From Pyrenophora tritici-repentis (taxonomy: Eukaryota; Ascomycota; Dothideomycetes; Pleosporales; Pleosporaceae): a DNA stretch of 44,273 nucleotides. Positions 37,508 to 44,273 of the stretch are shown one piece after another. The DNA is taken from positions 1-44,273 of the forward strand of contig NW_027093986.1 of the NCBI RefSeq assembly GCF_003171515.1. The letters run 5' to 3'. A program made the translations under genes and the position numbers. The notes under the pieces are model-generated. The model saw nothing but the letters and a program-made list of their open reading frames with translations. It did not search any database and was not told the origin of the DNA. The first letter of the stretch is position 1, and every line of letters starts with the position of its first letter.

Positions 37508-38973
37508 ATGGCCCCAGATAGCGACACTATCGTAGTCCAGCTACCAGAAGACCTCCGGACCTCAAGCACACTGGACGACGAAATGGACCGACGACGAAAT
37601 GGAGACCGACGAAAGGCACCAAGACACCCAACAACACCCATCGAGCAGACCACCCAAGAAACACCAAGGTTAATTATTCAGCCACCACTAAATAAAGACC
37701 AGCGGCATTCTCCCCAGAGATAACTACAAGAGAGAGAAACCCATTCCAGAACAGCCAAGAAAAGAAACCAAGAGCAAAGGACTCAACCCAAGCAATCTTC
37801 TGGGCAAGGGACCTAATTCTACAAGCATCTACTATGGCCGAATCCCATCTATCCCAAAACAAACTACTACAACTACTGGACGTCTTTAGAGACTTTACGG
37901 AACTAGGCAGGGTTACGCAGCAAATGACTGAGAAGTTTACAGCACAGCTTGCGTACCAGACTGCAACGCTTACAAGCGCCTCCCAACAAGCTACAAAGAC
38001 ACTAAAGAAAGCTGTTAATGCCGCAACTGGACCACAAAACCCAAACAACCAAGAAAAACCAAACAACCAGAACACCCAGAACATCCAAAACACCCAAAAC
38101 ACCCAAAACACCCAACAAAACAAGACATCATACGCTAGCGTAGCCGCCCAGAACAACGGAAACACATGGACTACAGTGTCTACAAAAAAGAAGACAAACA
38201 AAAAGCCAGCAAGCTACTACCAAGCAGTCCTTACGCTTACCCAGCCTACGTCTCACACACCACTCCAGATTAGAGACCTAATCAACGAAGAGTTCACAAA
38301 GGGCGGCATCAAAGACCCAGTAGTGAAGGAAGTAACAACAAGTAGAAAGAACAATATTATTCTAACAACCACTCCAACCTACTCAGGAGAATACCTAGTC
38401 CAACACAAGCATATATGGCATCAAAAGTTTGAGCTAAAGAATGTACAACTACTAGAATCATGGACGAAAGTAGTAGTACATAATGTGCCAACAGAATGGG
38501 AGGGAGCAGAGACACTAGAGATACTCCACACAGAAATCCCAGCATACAACAACGGACTACAAATTACTGGCAACCCATACTGGATATCAAGAGAATGGCA
38601 AAACAAGAAGAACAGCTCTATTGTAATAGCATTCAAAACAGCCGAAGACGCAGCCAGACTTGGTGGTAGAATTACAATCCTTGGACAAACTCTCTTCACC
38701 GAAAAGTTTAAGCCTATAGCAGCATCTACCCAATGCCTAAACTGCCAACAATTTGGCCACCCAGCCACTAGATGCCGAAACCAACCAGCATGCAATTTGT
38801 GCGGAGAAGAACATGCAACTACAACACACAAATGCTCAGTGTGTAATACAAAAGGAAAACCCTGCAACCATACACTCCCCCACTGTAGTAACTGCAAAGA
38901 GCCCCACTTTGCAAACAGCAAAGAGTGCGAACTCTACCAAGCAGTAACAAAGAGCATCCCCGCAGGATTTTAA
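37508..38973 (+). pseudogene. LINE 3 ORF1, broken near the 5' end
   Basis: Starts at the ATG at 37508 but is disrupted by a 16-bp local duplication (37575-37605, GACGACGAAATGGA twice) and one-base losses near 37627 and 37697. From 37834 to the stop at 38973 the frame is intact, including the six-A run at 38184-38189 that keeps the gag frame and the three zinc knuckles at about 38730-38930. Confidence 0.88.
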
Positions 38974-41900
38974 TGTTGAACAACATTAGGATCCTCCAAG
39001 TCAATCTCAACAAGAGCATTACAGCGACTGAGTCTACACTGCAACTTGCAGTTGAACTTAAAGCTGATATAATTGCAATTCAAGAGCCATGGCTAACTAC
39101 CAACGACAACTACGCAACAGCAAGATCCATAAATCACACTGCGTTTATCCAGATCTTACCAGTAACAAACCTACCCGTCCGCCCTAGGGTTCTATTTTAT
39201 ATATCTAGAACACTAGAAGCAGAGACATTCACCCAAAACGACTTCAAAATAGACCCAGACGCAATGGCTATTACAATAAAAGGTTCTAATTTCCAATTTA
39301 ACCTATTTAACGTATACAACCAAACAAACGCCGAAGGGGAAAACACTGCCCAGAGCTATACTTAACACTAAGCTTCCGCCAAGTTCTATTTTAGTACTAG
39401 ATAGCAACGAGCACCATCCATTGTGGGACCCGCTATGCCCAACGACGAGCCAAGGAGCACAGCCATTTATTGACTGGATTGAAGAACAAGATCTAGAGCT
39501 CCTAAACACACCAGGAGTAGGCACATTCTTCAGACCACACCTATCTAGAGAAACAGTCCTAGACCTCTCACTTGTCACTCCAGACTTGGCTAGCAAAGCT
39601 ACGGACTGGCAGACTATACCTGAAACTGGATCAGATCACTACGGCCTCCTATTCTCCATCCAAACAAACGCAGACCTTGTAGAAAACCCGACAAACCAAC
39701 CCAGATTTAATACTGCAAAGGCTAACTGGGACACCTTCAACAAAGAACTAGAAACGGCAATCCAAAACAGTCAAACCTTGCAAGATATGGACCAGATCAG
39801 TGATCCAAGAAAGGCAGACTTAATGGACCTCCTCCTCGGCAACAATACAGAGCTAGAGCAACAGCTAGAAGAGATTGGTAAAGCAATAACTCAAGCAATC
39901 CAAACTGCAGCAAACAAAGCTATCCCTATCACTAGACTTGGTCCAAAACCAAAAGCTTGGTGGAACAAAGAGCTGACAAAGCTACGACAAGACACTTCCC
40001 ACTATAGAAGGATTTTTAAAGAAAAGCTCGAAACTACTGCGATACACGACGCCTACCTAGAGAAAAGAGACTTCCTACGTGCACGAAACACCTACAACAA
40101 GGCAATCAAAGACGCTAAAAGGAAACACTGGAATGAATTCCTAGAGAAGGAAGACCCGCAGTCAATCTACAAAGCCATGGCATATACAAAGGATAACAAA
40201 GTCGAAAGAATTCCACCTATACAAGGAGAAACATCATTCGACAAGAAATGCCAAGCGTTCCGCAACACGCTATTCCCACCACCGCCCATAACCGAAGCGC
40301 CCACATTCACCAACTACCAGGAAAAGAGATGGGATTGGCCAGCACTATCCACGACTGAACTAGAACGAGCATGCTCAAGTCAAGTCAAAAGTAGCACCCA
40401 GGACCAGATGCAATAACACAAGACATAATCACAGCCGCGTACAAAGCTCAACCGCAAACAATGTTTAGAGCTTTCTCACTCCTATTCAACTATGGATACC
40501 ACCCAAAATGCTGGAAACAAGCTACAGGAGCTGTTCTTAAAAAGGCATCAAAACCAGACTATTCAATCCCAAAGCCTACAGAGTTATCACTCTATTAAGC
40601 TGTTTAGGAAAGATTAACGAGAGGATCACCGCAAGTAGGCTGAGCAATCTAGCAGAAATCACAGAGCTACTACACCCAACCCAAATTGGGGGTAGACTCA
40701 AGAAATCTGCAATAGATGCAGCTATGCTACTCATCGACCAAATTCAGCACCAGAAACAGAAAGGCCAAATAACATCAACTATCTTCCTAGACGTAAAGGG
40801 AGCATTTGACCACGTCTCACACAATCAATTCCTGCGAACGCTTAAGAAGCTAGGCCTTCCAATTAGTCTTATCGCTTGGACAAAATCCTTCTTCTCAAAC
40901 AGATCGCTAAGACTCTCCTTCGACAATAAGACACAAGAATTCTCCGAGATAATAGCTGGGATACCTCAAGGCAGCCCAGTGTCTCCAATCTTCTTTCTTA
41001 TCTACACCAGAGACCTCTCCCAGGACTACAAAGCTTCAACCTATCCTATATTGACGACCTATCTCTATCGACATCCTCAACATCGCTAAAGAAAAATGTC
41101 AAAATACTAGAACAGCAAGTCCGCCTACTATCTCACCGAGGGAAAAACTTAGCGATTATGTTCGATATAGCTAAGACAGAGCTCATCCACTTTACCGCCA
41201 AGAAAGAGAGAAAAGAGAAGCCTACAGCTTCCAGACAACACCATTGTAGAACCGAAAGACACAATCAAATGGCTAGGTATCCACATAGACAATAGACTGT
41301 CCTTCAAGGAACATATTGCTACACGCGTAAGCCAAGCAAGGAAAGCATTCTATAGACTAGGGAGACTAGCCAACATCGAAAGAGGACTCTCCCCAAAAGC
41401 AGTACGACAACTATACCTAGCATGCGTCACAAGCGTTGCAGACTACGGATCACAAATATACTGGAAGAACCAAAGCTACGCCACTAGCCTCCTACAATCA
41501 CTGCACAACCTGGCGTGTAGAAAGATAATTGGAGTGTTTAGAACGTCACCATCCCTACCAACAAGCATTGAATCCGGACTTACGTCACCTGCAATTAGAC
41601 TCAACACCAACAACCGAAAGTATGCGTCTAGAGCACACCAGCTATCCAGCAACCACCCAATCCAGAAAGCAATTACAAGGATCACAAATACAGACAAAGC
41701 TAGCTACAAAAAGCCAAACCAGCATAGACAACTATATACTATTGTTAAGTCAATCCCAGAGAGAGACAACAATAGCGTAGAAAAGATAATTCCATATAGG
41801 TTCAGACCATGGGAAAGTCTTAACTACAAGGTTACTGTATCAAAAAAGAGCAAAGAGGAAGAGGCAATTGCACACGCGGATTATATCCTATCAAGGAGCG

Positions 41901-42829
41901 GAGATAACTTCACCGCAATCTACTCAGATGCCTCACAACACGACAAGGGAAAGGGATCGGCGTAGGTGTAGTAGCGTACAGCTCCACCCACGAAGAAACC
42001 TTTTCTCAAAAGACAAACATTGGATGCTCCCAACTAGTCTACAACGGTGAACTAGAGGGGATAGCACAGGCATTTGAACACGCGGCTATAGTGGCACAAG
42101 AAGGCCAAGAGATCTACGTATACGCAGACAACCAAGCAGCAATCCATAGGCTTAACAACCTATCGGACAACCCGGGACAACAGTGGCTACTAAGATGCAT
42201 CAGAGCTGCAAAGAGAATAACGACAAAGAAAGCATCTATCCACCTGCAGTGGGCCCCAGGACACAACGACGTCAAGGGCAACGAAAAAGCCGACACGCTA
42301 GCAAAGGAAGCAGCTAAAGAGAGACCAAAACATCGACCATAGCGAGCCTAGCCTACTTAGGCACAGAAATCAACAAAATACAAAAAACAGAACAACTGAT
42401 GGAGTACAAGAGGTATACCGACAGGCCCACCAAAAACAGAAGCTCCTACTCAAGGATCTTCAAGCTCAACACACATACAACAATCAAAGTCCCGAAGGGA
42501 ACACCAAGAGAAATCTCGAGCGCGTTCTACTCACTCAAGCTAGGACATGGATACTTCAACTCCTACCTTAAGAGATTCAACAAGAGAGACTGCAATCTAT
42601 GTATATGCTACAAACCACAAACACCACAGCATCTACTTCTAGATTGCAAACAGTACAAAACACATCGAAATACACTCAAAGAAGCAATACCACACAGACC
42701 ATCACCCTCCCACTCCTCCTCCAAACAAAGACAGGCATCAAAGCTACTCTAGCCTTTATTGCAAGTACTAGGATTGGCACGAGAAAATGGCACCTTGGGC
42801 AAACCACCGAACAGACAGACACTGTATAA
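38973..42829 (+). pseudogene. LINE 3 ORF2, multiply frameshifted
   Basis: ATG overlaps the ORF1 stop (TAATG at 38971-38975). Endonuclease, reverse transcriptase and RNase H blocks are all recognisable. Indels relative to LINE 1 occur near 39345, 40398, 40575, 41021, 41215, 41950, 42330 and 42700, mostly in short homopolymers or dinucleotide repeats. The YIDD region lies just after the 41021 frameshift. The copy is inactive as written. Confidence 0.9.
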
Positions 42830-43087
42830 AACTACAAAAACAATATTTCCTTATCTAAAAGAGCCCGCTGCTACATCTCTTTCTATTCACCACACTGCTC
42901 TTTAGCACCCGCGCCAATGGAAGACTAGCTCTGAAATTGGAGTACGCAAAACACCACCCAAATTGTACAAGACCCATAGAAACTCCACAACGACCATCAT
43001 ACATAGAACGGCTTAGCCAAAGTCCTACATAGTCACCGACTGATACAGGACTCTAATGGAAATATAATAATAATAATAATAATAATA

Positions 43088-43597
43088 AGAGATTCAACAA
43101 GAGAGACTGCAATCTATGTATATGCTACAAACCACAAACACCACAGCATCTACTTCTAGATTGCAAACAGTACAAAACACATCGAAATACACTCAAAGAA
43201 GCAATACCACACAGACCCATCACCTCCCACTCCTCCTCCAAACAAAGACAGGCATCAAAGCTACTCTAGCCTTTATTGCAAGTACTAGGATTGGCACGAG
43301 AAAATGGCACCTTGGGCAAACCACCGAACAGACAGACACTGTATAAATCTACAAAACAATATTTCCTTATCCCAAAAGAGCCCGCTGCTACATCTCTTTC
43401 TATTCACCACACTGCTCTTTAGCACCCGCGCCAATGGAAGACTAGCTCTGAAATTGGAGTACGCAAAACCACCCAAATTGTACAAGACCCATAGAAACTC
43501 CACAACGACCATCATACATAGAACGGCTTAGCCAAAGTCCTACATAGTCACCGACTGATACAGGACTCTATGGAAATATAATAATAATAATAATAAT
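43088..43597 (+). mobile_element. Tandem 3' fragment of the same LINE
   Basis: Begins abruptly inside the ORF2 terminal knuckle region (AGATTCAACAAGAGAGACTGC) right after the TAA tail of LINE 3. It repeats the ORF2 end, 3' UTR, hairpin (43536-43567) and a second (TAA)n tail. It differs from the upstream copy by a few small indels. Confidence 0.93.
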
Positions 43598-43607
43598 GTA
43601 TCAATAA
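43598..43607 (+). repeat. LINE target-site duplication, 3' member
   Basis: GTATCAATAA (AATGTATCAATAA if the tail-ambiguous bases are included). Its partner is the reverse complement at 29972-29981, next to the 5' end of LINE 2. Confidence 0.7.
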
Positions 43608-43630
43608 TAGCTCGCCAAAGTCTTGAACAG
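43608..43630 (-). mobile_element. Probable outer end of the copia LTR
   Basis: Read on the minus strand this is TGTTCAAGACTTTGGCGAGC followed by TA, which would continue smoothly into 29972-30288 once the LINE is removed and the inversion undone. It starts with TGT as expected for an LTR end. Confidence 0.4.
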
Positions 43631-43943
43631 CGTCATTCACAGAAAAGCAGGATGCCCGTGTATTTTGCGGCTGTGAAGATGTCTAGCGTACACAATGCCT
43701 TTGAAGATTCTTTGAGTTGAGGCACATTGTGTATGTCGTCTCGGCCATGGGAGAGACCCAACATTGCAGCGTGCACAATGTCCATTATAGGATATCTCTT
43801 TGTTTCTTTCCCACAAAGCACGAGGAGAATGCCTACAGATAGACGTCTGAAGCTCGAGTGGAATTTCCTGTCGTTTCACCAAACTTCACCAAAAACGAAG
43901 ACTACAATTGCTCTGATCATCACTAGCAGATTCTCGTTTTGAC
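43631..43943. other. Flanking region without a confident gene
   Basis: No repeat of the window is seen here. A minus-strand frame (43633-43785 from its ATG, 50 residues, containing LGLSHGRDD) could be a fragment of a real gene, but it is too short and unrecognised to call. Confidence 0.35.
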
Positions 43944-44240
43944 ATGCAGATCACTATGCCGTCTCATCCAAAATCCAACAACGACTATGTCTTCGTACGT
44001 AACAAGCGCACAAAAGAAATCGCCATCCGCCGCGCAAACGAGTTTTCCTCACACCCAAAAGTCTCTAAACCACTTGAAGACCGTGTCTTGCACTACATCG
44101 GCTTAGACCGAAAAGTAGCATGCCGATGCAGCGATCCCAAGCGACACTATGAAAAGACAATTAGCGTAGCACCCGAGTCAACCCATCTCAACCAGAGTTG
44201 CTATCAGTCAGTTCAGTCAGTCCGGAGCTCTCTGGACTGA
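43944..44240 (+). CDS. Small hypothetical protein
   Basis: 98-residue frame from the ATG at 43944 (a second ATG, MPSHPKSNN, at 43956). The composition is ordinary for a folded, basic protein, with a Cys pair (CRCSDPKRH). The last ~15 residues are read from the terminal palindrome, so the natural C-terminus may be missing. The product is not recognised, and it could be an exon of a larger gene extending off the window. Confidence 0.3.
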   Translation: MQITMPSHPKSNNDYVFVRNKRTKEIAIRRANEFSSHPKVSKPLEDRVLHYIGLDRKVACRCSDPKRHYEKTISVAPESTHLNQSCYQSVQSVRSSLD

Positions 44241-44250
44241 CTGAACTGAC
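44207..44250. repeat. Perfect 17-bp palindrome with 10-base loop
   Basis: GTCAGTTCAGTCAGTCC (44207-44223) and its exact complement (44234-44250) enclose GGAGCTCTCT. Related CAGTTCAGTGACC-type sequence follows to the window end, suggesting the edge of another fold-back element. Confidence 0.7.
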
Positions 44251-44273
44251 GTCCTGAGGTCACTGAACTGGAC

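Larger units (their letters stand above)
37473..43087 (+). mobile_element. LINE copy 3, full length with many indels
   Basis: Same family as LINE 1 and 2, opposite orientation. It has the complete 5' leader from AGAAACAACAAC, ORF1, ORF2, 3' UTR, terminal hairpin (43021-43052) and (TAA)n tail (about 43060-43087). Small indels break ORF1 near its start and ORF2 throughout. It is inserted in the copia gag relic and followed directly by a second, shorter copy of its own 3' end. Confidence 0.93.

Overview
The window looks like a repeat-dense subtelomeric segment of a filamentous ascomycete (Pezizomycotina-type). The grounds are tandem telomere-linked RecQ helicase (TLH) genes with an OrsD-like zinc-finger N-terminus, isolated TTAGGG/CCCTAA hexamers at unit junctions and in the TLH upstream region, three copies of one APE-RT-RNase H LINE, a Tc1/mariner element, a hAT element, hAT-type MITEs and a nonsense-riddled copia gag. 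The species cannot be named from the sequence. I see no conventional housekeeping gene, rRNA, tRNA or CRISPR array.

Layout. 1-1745 is the purine-rich tail of a TLH unit whose gene lies off the left edge. 1857-7417 is LINE copy 1 (minus strand), with an intact ORF2. 7418-14523 is TLH unit A: upstream region, TLH gene broken by four MITEs, truncated tail. 14524-14576 is a broken MITE, directly followed by TLH unit B (14577 to about 23760), whose gene carries only the two older MITEs and keeps an intact recombinase-like plus RecQ ORF. A decayed TLH 3' relic and a 19-bp minisatellite follow (23940-24320). 24490-29971 is LINE copy 2 (minus strand, 5'-truncated). 29972-31142 is a copia LTR and gag relic. 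31143-37267 is a Tc1/mariner element with two convergent genes, and its second gene is split by a 2.7-kb hAT element (32824-35549). The copia gag resumes at 37270. 37473-43087 is LINE copy 3 (plus strand), followed in tandem by a 0.5-kb 3' fragment of the same LINE. 43608-44273 is mostly unassigned flanking DNA.

How the parts relate. The three TLH tails and two TLH genes give a relative chronology: MITE 1 and MITE 2 entered before the A/B duplication, MITE 3 and MITE 4 only afterwards. The insertion sites are readable as target-site duplications: 8 bp for the hAT element and all MITEs, and TA for the Tc1/mariner element, where the copia gag frame reads across the join. The 5' flank of LINE 2 and the 3' flank of LINE 3 share the same 13-bp duplication, which implies an inversion of the segment between them by recombination between the two LINEs.

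Most noteworthy are: (i) the TLH middle region, which carries a spaced Arg-Lys-Arg-His-Tyr pattern like a tyrosine recombinase, between an OrsD-like zinc-finger region and a RecQ helicase; (ii) the two-gene Tc1/mariner element with an unidentified Cys/His-containing partner protein; (iii) a LINE with UAAUG stop-start coupling, a 3' hairpin and a (TAA)n tail; and (iv) a contrast between nonsense-only (RIP-like) decay of the copia gag and indel-only divergence of the LINE copies.
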